Part shown: in pieces, positions 54,488-62,643 of the stretch
Numbering within the stretch: position 1 is the first letter of the stretch
Layout: each line of letters starts with the position of its first letter
From: Metabacillus sp. FJAT-52054
Lineage (GTDB): Bacteria; Bacillota; Bacilli; Bacillales; Bacillaceae
Reading direction: 5' to 3'
Length of the DNA: 64,000 nucleotides
Assembly (NCBI RefSeq): GCF_037201815.1
Contig: NZ_CP147407.1
Span: 620,001 to 684,000 of the forward strand
The notes under the pieces: generated by a model
What the model was told of the DNA's origin: nothing
The model's database searches: none
Seen by the model: the letters and a program-made list of their open reading frames with translations, nothing else
Made by a program: the position numbers and the translations under genes

Positions 54488-55216
54488 ATGTACACGTATG
54501 ATCCCAGAGCCAATCAGCCGCAGGTTGTCGCATTTGCGAGGAAAGATGTCACGGGGGACCGCGTCCCGGACAATGTGTATTTAACCGGGATTAAAACGGC
54601 AGACAGTCCATTTATTCAAAACATTACGCTTCTTGTGCAGGATGGGAGAACAGGCACAGCTACAAGGGTTCAGCTGCGGGAAAATGCGGGCTATAGTCCG
54701 ACTTTATTTTTGGAGGACTTTACAGGGGATGGCATTGCCGATATTTTAATCAGAATTGAATCGGGGGGAAGCGGGGCTTTTACGTATGACTACCTTTATT
54801 CGTTTCTCCAAAATAAACCCAGGCTGCTTTTTGATTCCGAGAAGTATAATGGGCAATATGAATATGAGGTCACGTATCAGGACAACTACAAAGTGAAATT
54901 GGTGAGCAAGGCGAATAATCTAACCTATCTCATTGATATTTCTCTAAGGGATCCGGAGTACTTGAATGAAATCTATGATCGAAACGGAAAGCTGAAAATG
55001 CCTATCGAAGGATTTGTTAATCCACTGAGCGGCTTGTATCCAGTGGATTTCGATTCGAATGGAGTGTATGAATTGCTGGCGTATCAAAAGGCAGCGGGGA
55101 GATACAATGCGGATGCGTTAGGATATGTCCAGAATACGCTGGCATGGAAAACGGACCGGTTTGTGCTGCAGAATCAGTATGTCGCGATTTTTGGAGCGCA
55201 GTCAACACAGAGATAA
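54488..55216 (+). CDS. VCBS/FG-GAP-like repeat protein
   Basis: 242 residues, RBS GGGGGGAA. Three acidic loops of the FG-GAP calcium type: KDVTGDRVPDNVYL (residue 20), EDFTGDGIADILIR (78) and VDFDSNGVYELLAY (185). No signal peptide is apparent, so it may be cytoplasmic or spore-associated. Function unknown. Confidence 0.75.
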   Translation: MYTYDPRANQPQVVAFARKDVTGDRVPDNVYLTGIKTADSPFIQNITLLVQDGRTGTATRVQLRENAGYSPTLFLEDFTGDGIADILIRIESGGSGAFTYDYLYSFLQNKPRLLFDSEKYNGQYEYEVTYQDNYKVKLVSKANNLTYLIDISLRDPEYLNEIYDRNGKLKMPIEGFVNPLSGLYPVDFDSNGVYELLAYQKAAGRYNADALGYVQNTLAWKTDRFVLQNQYVAIFGAQSTQR

Positions 55217-55234
55217 CCATGGGGGTGCTTTTCC

Positions 55235-55744
55235 CTATAGCCCCCCAGCCTTCTTTTTCCTGAAAAGCAACGGCAGAAGAAACTCCATTGCCAGCACGAC
55301 AAGCGTCAGGCCGGCAGCTGTAATGAAATTCTCCAGGCTCCCGATATTCAGCATGATTCCAGCTCCATAAAGAACGGTAAACCTCACACCTGCAAGAAAT
55401 AGGTGCAATCCAACATTTTCTCCAATTGCATGCTTCCCCATCGCTTCAAAGAAATTCTCGAGGAAAAGCGAGTAACCGACTAAAACCAATGCGAGTATTC
55501 CAATCTCCTTCAAGGGGTTCAATTCCAATTTGAAAACAGAGGTTAAGACACCCAATGATTCTGTCACAAAAAAATACATAACCATCATGATGATGGACAC
55601 AATTAACCCCAATGCAACCGACGAAACGAGGGTGATCCATAAACGCTGAATCGGATCTTCCTTCTTTTGAAAAGTGTGGATAAATAGGAAGAATAACAGG
55701 GTCGTTACAATGAGAATAGCTAGTGAGACCATATAAATACTCAT
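55235..55744 (-). CDS. Membrane protein of unknown function
   Basis: 169 residues, about five helices (MVSLAILIVTTLLFFLFIHT, LWITLVSSVALGLIVSIIMM, IGILALVLVGYSLFLENFFE, FTVLYGAGIMLNIG, GLTLVVLAMEFLLPLLF), RBS AGGAGG. The motif MGKHAIGENVGLHLFLAGVR connects helices 3 and 4. Family not recognised. A hairpin TGGGGG/CCCCCA at 55219-55247 separates it from the convergent VCBS gene. Confidence 0.7.
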   Translation of the reverse strand: MSIYMVSLAILIVTTLLFFLFIHTFQKKEDPIQRLWITLVSSVALGLIVSIIMMVMYFFVTESLGVLTSVFKLELNPLKEIGILALVLVGYSLFLENFFEAMGKHAIGENVGLHLFLAGVRFTVLYGAGIMLNIGSLENFITAAGLTLVVLAMEFLLPLLFRKKKAGGL

Positions 55745-55983
55745 ACGGGTCCTCCTGATACAGTAAAGAGCAGAAAAGTCCTGCTCCTATACAGTATAGA
55801 TGATTATTCTTACAAGAAAAATGCTTCGAATCTAGCAATATACTATGCATCATTCGGAGGAAATCCTGCTTTGGTTAAGGCCTAAAGCAATGCCTCTTTC
55901 GTTTGTGCGGGAATTTTTAAGGATCGTGTCTTGAAGATCAGTTCTTTTGAATATCTATAAACAAGTAGATTGGAGGAATAAAA

Positions 55984-56952
55984 ATGAAAGCCATCGTTTC
56001 TGAAAAATATGGTCCGCCTGATGTTCTTCAATTAAAAGAAATCCCAACACCGATTATTAATGACGCTCAAGTACTTGTTAAAGTCCATGCAGCCTCCCTG
56101 AATTATGGCAACGTGGTTCTTCTTAGAGGAAAACCGTTTCTGGCCCGATTTGCCTTCGGTCTGCTAAAACCTAAATACTCTATACCTGGGGGAGACATAT
56201 CAGGGACGGTTGAAGCTGTTGGCAAAGATGTTAAGCAGTTTCAGCCTGGTGATGAGGTGTTCGGCGATTTGTCCCTCAGCGGGTGGGGCAGTTTTGCTGA
56301 ATATGTATCGGTTCCTGAGCGTGCACTCGTTCGTAAACCAGCCAGCCTTTCCTTTGAGGAAGCAGCTGCTGTCCCGATGGCTGGCGTTACCGCGTTACAG
56401 GCTCTCCGTGATAAAGGGAAGATCCAGTCAGGACAAAGGGTTTTAATTTATGGAGCATCTGGCGGCGTAGGGACGTTTGCAGTGCAGATTGCGAAAGCGT
56501 TCGGAGCGGAGGTAACGGCTGTATGCAGTTCGAGAAATGTAAGCATTGCGAAATCAATAGGTGCGGATCATGTAATAGATTATAGAAGGGATGATTTTAG
56601 CAGGCAGACGGAGCGATATGATTTGATTCTGGCCGTTAACGGGTATCAGCCGATTTCAGTTTACAGGCGTGCACTAACTTCGAATGGAACGTATGTAATG
56701 GCTGGCGGCTCCGGTGCTCAAATGTTCCAAGCCATGGCTCTCGGCCCATTGCTGTCGATGTGCGGAAGAAAGAAAATGGGAAATGTTCTCCATAAGGCAA
56801 ACCAAAAGGACTTGGTTTTCCTGAAAGAACTTATTGAAACCGGCAAAGTAAAACCTGTGATTGACCTGGGTTTTAAACTTAGTGAAGTTCCTGAAGCATT
56901 CAGGTATTTTGAAGAAGGACACGCTCAGGGAAAAGTGGTCATTTCTGTGTGA
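55984..56952 (+). CDS. Zinc-independent MDR oxidoreductase (quinone reductase-like)
   Basis: 322 residues. MDR fold: N-terminal GroES-like domain (GGDISGTVEAVGKDVKQFQPGDEVFG), then the NAD(P)H Rossmann motif LIYGASGGVGTFAVQIAKAFGAEV near residue 150. The structural and catalytic cysteines of zinc alcohol dehydrogenases are absent, so a quinone/enal reductase type is likely. RBS TGGAGGAA. Confidence 0.9.
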   Translation: MKAIVSEKYGPPDVLQLKEIPTPIINDAQVLVKVHAASLNYGNVVLLRGKPFLARFAFGLLKPKYSIPGGDISGTVEAVGKDVKQFQPGDEVFGDLSLSGWGSFAEYVSVPERALVRKPASLSFEEAAAVPMAGVTALQALRDKGKIQSGQRVLIYGASGGVGTFAVQIAKAFGAEVTAVCSSRNVSIAKSIGADHVIDYRRDDFSRQTERYDLILAVNGYQPISVYRRALTSNGTYVMAGGSGAQMFQAMALGPLLSMCGRKKMGNVLHKANQKDLVFLKELIETGKVKPVIDLGFKLSEVPEAFRYFEEGHAQGKVVISV

Positions 56953-57067
56953 AGTCCATGAAAAGTGAAGATGCCTGTTTTATTTCAAAATGCTGCCGTT
57001 TGTCCTCTTTAAATTTTCATCAGTTCTTCGTATAATGACAACGGATGAGGAAAATGGGGGTGGAACG

Positions 57068-58015
57068 ATGGAGATACCTTTGAATGAATGGAATATGTAT
57101 AAAAATTTTGAAGAAATGGCATCTGATATTCTTGAAATGGCCAATGAGTTTATGCCGGATAAGCTGATTTTTTTAAGTGCGCTGACCGATTCCGAGCAAA
57201 TTATCCTTAAAGTGCGTGATAACAATACGAACATTCAAGTATGGGAAGGAATGCGTATGGACCTTCTTGATACCGCTTGCAACCGGATTGATTTCGACCG
57301 GAATGCGCCTTTGATATTTGAAGACGTTCGAAAAGAGAACCATCTTAATGGGGTTCAGAGAATACTGTTGGATGCCAACATAAATTCATATATTGGCGTT
57401 CCGATTATCCTTCACAATGGAGAAGCCTTTGGGACGCTGTGCGCGGTTGAAGCATCTGCCGCCGCATTCAGCACAAAAAGCATTCAAATGTTTCAAAGGA
57501 TTGCAAAGATGTTTTCTTTTTATCTGGATCTGGAGCGGAGAGCGTACAGAGATTCTTTAACCGGTTTGTATAATCGTGAGTTTTTATCGAAGCATTTTCA
57601 TGATTTTTCAGCCAGCGGAGGAGCCTTGTTTTTTCTTGATCTCGATGGCTTTAAGAAAGTGAACGATTTGTATGGACATGATAAAGGCGATGAAGTGCTG
57701 AAAGAAACGGCACGGAAACTGGAGGAGTACATGAAACGGTACAGCGGTTTCGCCACCCGCCTCGGTGGAGATGAGTTTATTCTTAACTTCGTCGGTCTTT
57801 TTGACTCGGAGGATTTACATAATCTTGCCGAAAACCTGCTTGTACACCTATCCTCGACGGATACGCAGCTAGCTGATTTCCGTTTGTCAGTCAGCATTGG
57901 GATTGCGTCCTACCTGCCTGGTGACAGCAAACCTTTAAACACCCTTCTAAAAAATGCAGATCATGCTTTATACCGGGCAAAAACACAAGGGAAGGACACG
58001 TTCCGGTTTTATTAA
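57068..58015 (+). CDS. GAF-GGDEF diguanylate cyclase
   Basis: ATG 57068 (MEIPLNEWNMYKNFEEMASD) follows GGGGGTGG. 315 residues: GAF domain near 15-150 (NSYIGVPIILHNGEAFGTLCAVE) and GGDEF domain near 160-315 (YRDSLTGLYNREFL, ALFFLDLDGFKKVNDLYGHDKGD, RLGGDEFILNF). The catalytic motif is intact, so it should make cyclic di-GMP. The usual RxxD inhibitory site before GGDEF reads RYSG and is lost. Soluble. A terminator follows at 58025-58050. Confidence 0.92.
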   Translation: MEIPLNEWNMYKNFEEMASDILEMANEFMPDKLIFLSALTDSEQIILKVRDNNTNIQVWEGMRMDLLDTACNRIDFDRNAPLIFEDVRKENHLNGVQRILLDANINSYIGVPIILHNGEAFGTLCAVEASAAAFSTKSIQMFQRIAKMFSFYLDLERRAYRDSLTGLYNREFLSKHFHDFSASGGALFFLDLDGFKKVNDLYGHDKGDEVLKETARKLEEYMKRYSGFATRLGGDEFILNFVGLFDSEDLHNLAENLLVHLSSTDTQLADFRLSVSIGIASYLPGDSKPLNTLLKNADHALYRAKTQGKDTFRFY

Positions 58016-58116
58016 GGAGGCTGAAGGCAACCTATGGTTGTCTTTTTTTTCGTCTATTAAACCTTGAATATGGTAAAATATGAAAAACATATAGATGGAA
58101 TGAGGAAGAGTTTCCT

Positions 58117-58842
58117 ATGAATTTTACGATAAATTTTCCCCAGTTAAATTTCCCATCAGCTGCAGCCGCCTTACTTGCGTGGGGAGTCCTTATCTTTTTT
58201 GCCTATCGAATCTATAAAAAACAAAGGGTAAAACCGAAAGTTTGGAAGATTGCTGCCGTCCTGTTGATCGGGTTTTCTGCTTTATCCTTTGATGGACAGA
58301 TATTCGGCACACCATTTAAGCTGGCTGTTTTGCCTCTTGGAGTAGGGATTCTCTTCTTAGTGTTAAACAAAGATAAAGAAAAGTGGCAGAAGTACCGGGC
58401 GTTTGCCTGGTTAGGATTCTTGGCGAATTTTATTTTTCTCTTATTTGCTTTGCTGGCCGTCCCGGTCCATCACGTGCTTTATCCGGTAAATGAGCCATCT
58501 ACCTATCTGGCAAATGTGGAGGATGCATCGATTATTGCCATCCATCCCACTGCCGAGGAATCCAATTTACATATTGAGAGCCTGAAGAAACAGCTGGCTT
58601 TGCTGAAGCAGCGCCCAATCCATAGTGATGTGTGGTACTACGAGATGGTCAAGGATAAAGAAGCGAAAGAACGAGATGAACGGTTTCCCTATCTCCTTGG
58701 AGGCACGTCTCCGAAATGGGGCAGCGGGATGAATCCGCTCATTTTTATTGAAGCGGATGGAAAGGGAATTCTGCTGTCCACTAAGAAAGAGCAGGTCTAT
58801 TTCCGCTCTGAAGAATCATTGCTTGAGGGGGCGGTCAAATGA
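58117..58842 (+). CDS. Membrane protein of unknown function
   Basis: 241 residues: N-terminal helices at 15-32, 43-57, 66-80 and 95-117, then an extracellular or cytoplasmic ~120-residue domain (EDASIIAIHPTAEESNLHIE ... SDVWYYEMVKDKEAKERDER). Its TGA overlaps the ATG of the next gene (ATGA), so the pair is translationally coupled. Confidence 0.7.
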   Translation: MNFTINFPQLNFPSAAAALLAWGVLIFFAYRIYKKQRVKPKVWKIAAVLLIGFSALSFDGQIFGTPFKLAVLPLGVGILFLVLNKDKEKWQKYRAFAWLGFLANFIFLLFALLAVPVHHVLYPVNEPSTYLANVEDASIIAIHPTAEESNLHIESLKKQLALLKQRPIHSDVWYYEMVKDKEAKERDERFPYLLGGTSPKWGSGMNPLIFIEADGKGILLSTKKEQVYFRSEESLLEGAVK

Positions 58843-59576
58843 TGAAGAGAAAAATGCTACTTCCACTGGCAGCAGTTGTTTTAGCGGCAGCCTTCTTCGC
58901 CTATTGGTTCTTTTTTTCAAAGCCCACTGCGTTTCCGGTGAATGAGCAGGCAGTCGCTGAGATTAACCGCACATTCCCGAAGGCCTACTCGCGAACCATT
59001 CAGGAGGCTATTAAACTTGACGACCGCCACATGGTACTTCCGTTTATTTCAAAGGTTAAGAATTACGGGTTGAGCTATTGGGTGTGGAGAAATCATAAAT
59101 GGAATGTCGTGAGTGTTGATACAAATGGAAAGCCGTCGATATGGAAGATCAATCCTGCCGATCCATCCTCTTATTATCTGATTTGGAATCTAAAGCCTGA
59201 ACATCCGTTAAATTCTATAGACTTTTACCTCATTGGAGAAAGAGGATACCATATTTCAGGAGGAATCGAGGATTATCAGCCAAGAGTCCAAATGAAAGAG
59301 AAAATTTCCCTTCGTGAGAAATCCTATGGCGCGGTTAAGCTTACTAAACAATGGACAGCAGCCATTCAAGTATTATCACAAGCAGAATCAGCCAAAAACT
59401 CTGATATGCTTACCATGGATCTGTTCCCTGAAGCATCCATGTTCATTGGCTGGATTCCCTATGACAAAGCGGGGAAAGAATCGAATGTCATGTTTGATGG
59501 CCCCAGTTACTCAACCAGCTATGAAGCGATTGAAGAGCTGCGGCCGATTAATGAGAGTGATATGGAGCGTCCGTAA
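58839..59576 (+). CDS. Membrane-anchored protein of unknown function
   Basis: 245 residues, one N-terminal helix (MLLPLAAVVLAAAFFAYWFF), then an exported domain with INRTFPKAYSRTIQEAIKLDDRH, YGLSYWVWRNHKWNVVSVDT and MFIGWIPYDKAGKESNVMFDG. Works as a pair with the preceding gene. Family not recognised. Confidence 0.7.
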   Translation: MMKRKMLLPLAAVVLAAAFFAYWFFFSKPTAFPVNEQAVAEINRTFPKAYSRTIQEAIKLDDRHMVLPFISKVKNYGLSYWVWRNHKWNVVSVDTNGKPSIWKINPADPSSYYLIWNLKPEHPLNSIDFYLIGERGYHISGGIEDYQPRVQMKEKISLREKSYGAVKLTKQWTAAIQVLSQAESAKNSDMLTMDLFPEASMFIGWIPYDKAGKESNVMFDGPSYSTSYEAIEELRPINESDMERP

Positions 59577-59599
59577 GGCTGGACTTAACTGATTACCAG

Positions 59600-59633
59600 A
59601 GAAGAATCCTGATTGAGGGATTCTTCTTTTTTT
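59600..59633 (+). terminator. Terminator
   Basis: AGAAGAATCC (59600-59609) pairs with GGATTCTTCT (59618-59627), followed by T7. Confidence 0.85.
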
Positions 59634-59698
59634 GAAGCGTAAAGATCATTTTGATTCGTTCAACCTATTAAGATTGTTAACTCGAGTTTTAAGAGTCT

Positions 59699-59726
59699 AA
59701 ATACCTATTATTAAATAGGTATTTTT
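59699..59726. promoter_or_regulatory. Perfect palindrome upstream of the LysM-M23 gene
   Basis: AAATACCTATT and AATAGGTATTT flank a 4-base loop, followed by T5. It is only 85 bp before the start codon and a terminator has already closed the upstream unit, so an operator is as likely as a second terminator. Confidence 0.5.
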
Positions 59727-59810
59727 CAATCGTTACCAATTGTCGACTTTCGTGGTACTATGGTAGCGGTCATAAAGTAAGGTAACATACCGAGGGGGAC
59801 AACTTTCATC

Positions 59811-60860
59811 ATGAGAAAAAGCCTATTCTTAGGGATGGCTTTGGCAGGAGCAATCAGTTTCGCTGCAGCTTCGGATGCAGAAGCGGCATCACAGACGTAC
59901 CGGGTAAAATCGGGAGACAGCCTGTCCAAAATCGCACATGTTAACAAAGTATCAGTCAGCCAGCTGAAACAATGGAATCACCTTAAAACCGACGTGATTC
60001 ACACAGGGAAAACATTATATGTGAAGAAACCCGCCACTCAAGCCACTGCCTCCAGTTCAAGTAAACACATCGTCCGATCAGGAGAAACCTTATCTTCCAT
60101 CTCAAAAAAGTATGCTGTATCGATTGATAAAATTAAAGAAGCCAACCGGTTAAAGTCTGCGGTCATAAAAACAGGACAAACCTTGATTATCCCTAAAGCA
60201 GCTCCTGTAAAACCAGCTACCACGGCTAAGAAACCGGCACCAGCGAAAGCAGCTTCGCCGGCTAAAGTAACCTACTATATCGTAAAACCGGGAAATACCC
60301 TCTCTGCCATTGCCAAACTATTTAATACGCCGGTCCAGGAGATCAAGAGATTAAATGGTTTAAAGAGTGACAAATTGCTTGTAGGGCAAAAGTTAAAAAT
60401 GACAGAGGGTGTATTGCCTGTACTTGCCGATGGAACCTTTCCTTTAAAACCTGGAACCTATCAGGCCTACCCTGATTCATGGGGCAATTCCAGAAGCTAT
60501 GGCGGTTCAAGGACCCATGAAGGAATCGACATTATGGCGAAAAAGGGAACGCCTATCACTTCCGTAACCGATGGAGTCATTGAGAAATACGGCTGGAACG
60601 AATTGGGCGGATGGAGATTAACCATTAAAACCAAAGAAAACTTCCGAATTTATTACGCCCATCTGGATCAATATGCAGCGGGCATGATGCAAGGTGGAAC
60701 TGTTAAGAAAGGCCAGTACCTCGGTACAGTCGGGGATAGCGGGTATGGAAAGACCGGAACAAAAGGAAAGTTTGCTCCGCATTTGCATATCGGCGTCTAC
60801 AATCAAAGCTTCCAAGCGGTTAACCCCTATCCGTTTTTAATTTTTTGGGAAAGAAAATGA
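59811..60860 (+). CDS. Secreted LysM x3 - M23 endopeptidase
   Basis: 349 residues. Signal peptide 1-25 (LFLGMALAGAISFAAASDAEA). Three LysM domains near 29-71 (YRVKSGDSLSKIAHVNKVSV), 84-129 (HIVRSGETLSSISKKYAVSI) and 153-196 (YIVKPGNTLSAIAKLFNTPV), with an Ala/Pro/Lys-rich linker. The M23 (LytM-type) domain has HEGIDI and HLHIGV with the zinc histidines and Asp. It cleaves peptidoglycan cross-bridges outside the cell. RBS GAGGGGGA. Confidence 0.93.
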   Translation: MRKSLFLGMALAGAISFAAASDAEAASQTYRVKSGDSLSKIAHVNKVSVSQLKQWNHLKTDVIHTGKTLYVKKPATQATASSSSKHIVRSGETLSSISKKYAVSIDKIKEANRLKSAVIKTGQTLIIPKAAPVKPATTAKKPAPAKAASPAKVTYYIVKPGNTLSAIAKLFNTPVQEIKRLNGLKSDKLLVGQKLKMTEGVLPVLADGTFPLKPGTYQAYPDSWGNSRSYGGSRTHEGIDIMAKKGTPITSVTDGVIEKYGWNELGGWRLTIKTKENFRIYYAHLDQYAAGMMQGGTVKKGQYLGTVGDSGYGKTGTKGKFAPHLHIGVYNQSFQAVNPYPFLIFWERK

Positions 60861-60872
60861 ATGAAGTGAAAG

Positions 60873-60898
60873 GAGCAGGTGTACTGCTCTTTTTTTTG
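60873..60898 (+). terminator. Terminator of LysM-M23 gene
   Basis: GAGCAG pairs with CTGCTC across a 5-base loop, followed by T8. Confidence 0.85.
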
Positions 60899-61059
60899 TG
60901 GTTCAAAATATCTATTCGATACACGTGAATATATTAAAAATATGTAAAATGTGGTCAAAAACTCCCTTTTTTATGGTATATTTTATAAAGATAATGAAAA
61001 TATCATGACATTATACCTAAAAATGATGATATGTCAAAGACAAGGGAAGAGGATTCATC

Positions 61060-62631
61060 ATGGTTTTAACAAATAATGAATTTTTTCATCTGGAAGAAGA
61101 GAACGGCACGATTTATCTTACCGTAATGAAAGAGGGCTATATGCTTTCTAATTTTAATCAGCTTCTTGAAAAACACCCCAGAATTTCGATTACCTCCTTT
61201 CAAAATCTAAAAAAAGGGATGGAAGAAGCGTCCGGTCAAAGGACACCCATCGCTCAATATCTCCCCCTCATTACACACACCATCAGTCAGGATAAGATGA
61301 CAGCGAGTGTCAAGATCCTTGCAGCGGGTGAAGAATTCAATGAAATCGTTAAAGATTTACCTCGTATGATCATGGATGTTCTAAGTGAAAAAGGTGTTAC
61401 AGAAGGCTTTTTACTGGATAGTCACAAGGAAAACCTGAAGCCTCTGAAATGGATAGAGGCTGCAAAGGGGATTGAGCCTGTCCATGGAATAGACGCCGTG
61501 ATCCGGACCTATGATCTTTCCGAGAGAAGGCCGGTCATCGAAGAAACCGGCAGAGCCAATTTTTACAATATGAATTTTATAGATGAAGTGGAGGAAGGAG
61601 ATTGGCTCGGTGAAAAAATTTCGCCGACAGACGGAACAAATGGCATGAATGTCCTTGGAGAAGAGCTGAAAGCAAGAAAAGGCAAGGATAAACGGCTTCA
61701 GTATGATCCAAATTCTGTCCGGCTGTCCGAAGAAGATGGAAGATCGGTTTTGAGGGCAGGAATACGAGGGATTGTTTCGAAGACACTCGGCAAGATTTCA
61801 ATCGCTAACCACCTCTTAATTGAAGGAGACGTGGGAATCGGGACTGGAAATATAGAATTTGAAGGCTCCGTGACGGTGAAAGGAACCGTTCAGGAGGGAT
61901 TCTCGGTTAAGGCGGGCATCGACATTGCGGTCATGTCGGAACTCGGTGTAAGGCAAGTCGGACTGATTGAATCACTGAATGGAGATATTTTTATCAAAGG
62001 AGGAGTTTTCGGACACGGCACCATCAAAGCCGCTAAAAACATTTTCGTGAAGCATGCCAACGAATGTACGCTGACAGCCGGGGAAGACATTCATATCGGT
62101 TTTTACGCAAAAGGCAGCAGCCTCCAGGCGAAAAATGTAATCACAGAGCAGCATAAAGGAAAAATTTTCGGCGGGCACATTATCGCGAAGGGCAAGGTTT
62201 ATGCGAGTGAGATTGGCAATAAAATTGAGCTGAAAACCTTGATTCAGGTAGAGGGCTTTGAACGGAGCAAGCTCAAGGAAGAGTATATGACCCTTCTAAA
62301 CGAATATAAACAGGCTATACAAAGCATAGAAGAAATACAGCGTCATCTCGAAATCTATGAAAATTTTGCCCATAATTTGAATGCAAGCCAGCAAACCCAG
62401 CTGGAAAAGCTTAAAATTGCCCATGATGGCAAGCTTAAGGAAATCTCCGTATTTGAACAGAAGCGCACGTCTTTGATGAAAATGCTTGAAACGAAAGGGG
62501 ATGGAGAAATCTCCATCTTTGAGAAGGCTTATCCCGAAACCTATATCGAAATCAAAAACATGAAGAAAAAGGTCGATTCTTTAACGAAGGGTACCTTTTA
62601 CGCATCCGGCCGAGAGTTGAAATATGAATAA
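61060..62631 (+). CDS. FapA / DUF342 family protein
   Basis: 523 residues, soluble. DUF342 beta-helix in the middle (DGTNGMNVLGEELKARKGKDK, IEGDVGIGTGNIEFEGSVTVKG, INGDIFIKGGVFGHG-like strands near 305) and a C-terminal coiled coil of about 120 residues (EYKQAIQSIEEIQRHLEIYEN). Members are linked to polymers, flagella or chemotaxis in some Gram-positives, without a fixed role. It directly precedes the GAF protein gene (12 bp), so they are probably co-transcribed. Confidence 0.85.
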   Translation: MVLTNNEFFHLEEENGTIYLTVMKEGYMLSNFNQLLEKHPRISITSFQNLKKGMEEASGQRTPIAQYLPLITHTISQDKMTASVKILAAGEEFNEIVKDLPRMIMDVLSEKGVTEGFLLDSHKENLKPLKWIEAAKGIEPVHGIDAVIRTYDLSERRPVIEETGRANFYNMNFIDEVEEGDWLGEKISPTDGTNGMNVLGEELKARKGKDKRLQYDPNSVRLSEEDGRSVLRAGIRGIVSKTLGKISIANHLLIEGDVGIGTGNIEFEGSVTVKGTVQEGFSVKAGIDIAVMSELGVRQVGLIESLNGDIFIKGGVFGHGTIKAAKNIFVKHANECTLTAGEDIHIGFYAKGSSLQAKNVITEQHKGKIFGGHIIAKGKVYASEIGNKIELKTLIQVEGFERSKLKEEYMTLLNEYKQAIQSIEEIQRHLEIYENFAHNLNASQQTQLEKLKIAHDGKLKEISVFEQKRTSLMKMLETKGDGEISIFEKAYPETYIEIKNMKKKVDSLTKGTFYASGRELKYE

Positions 62632-62643
62632 GGAGCATCCAGA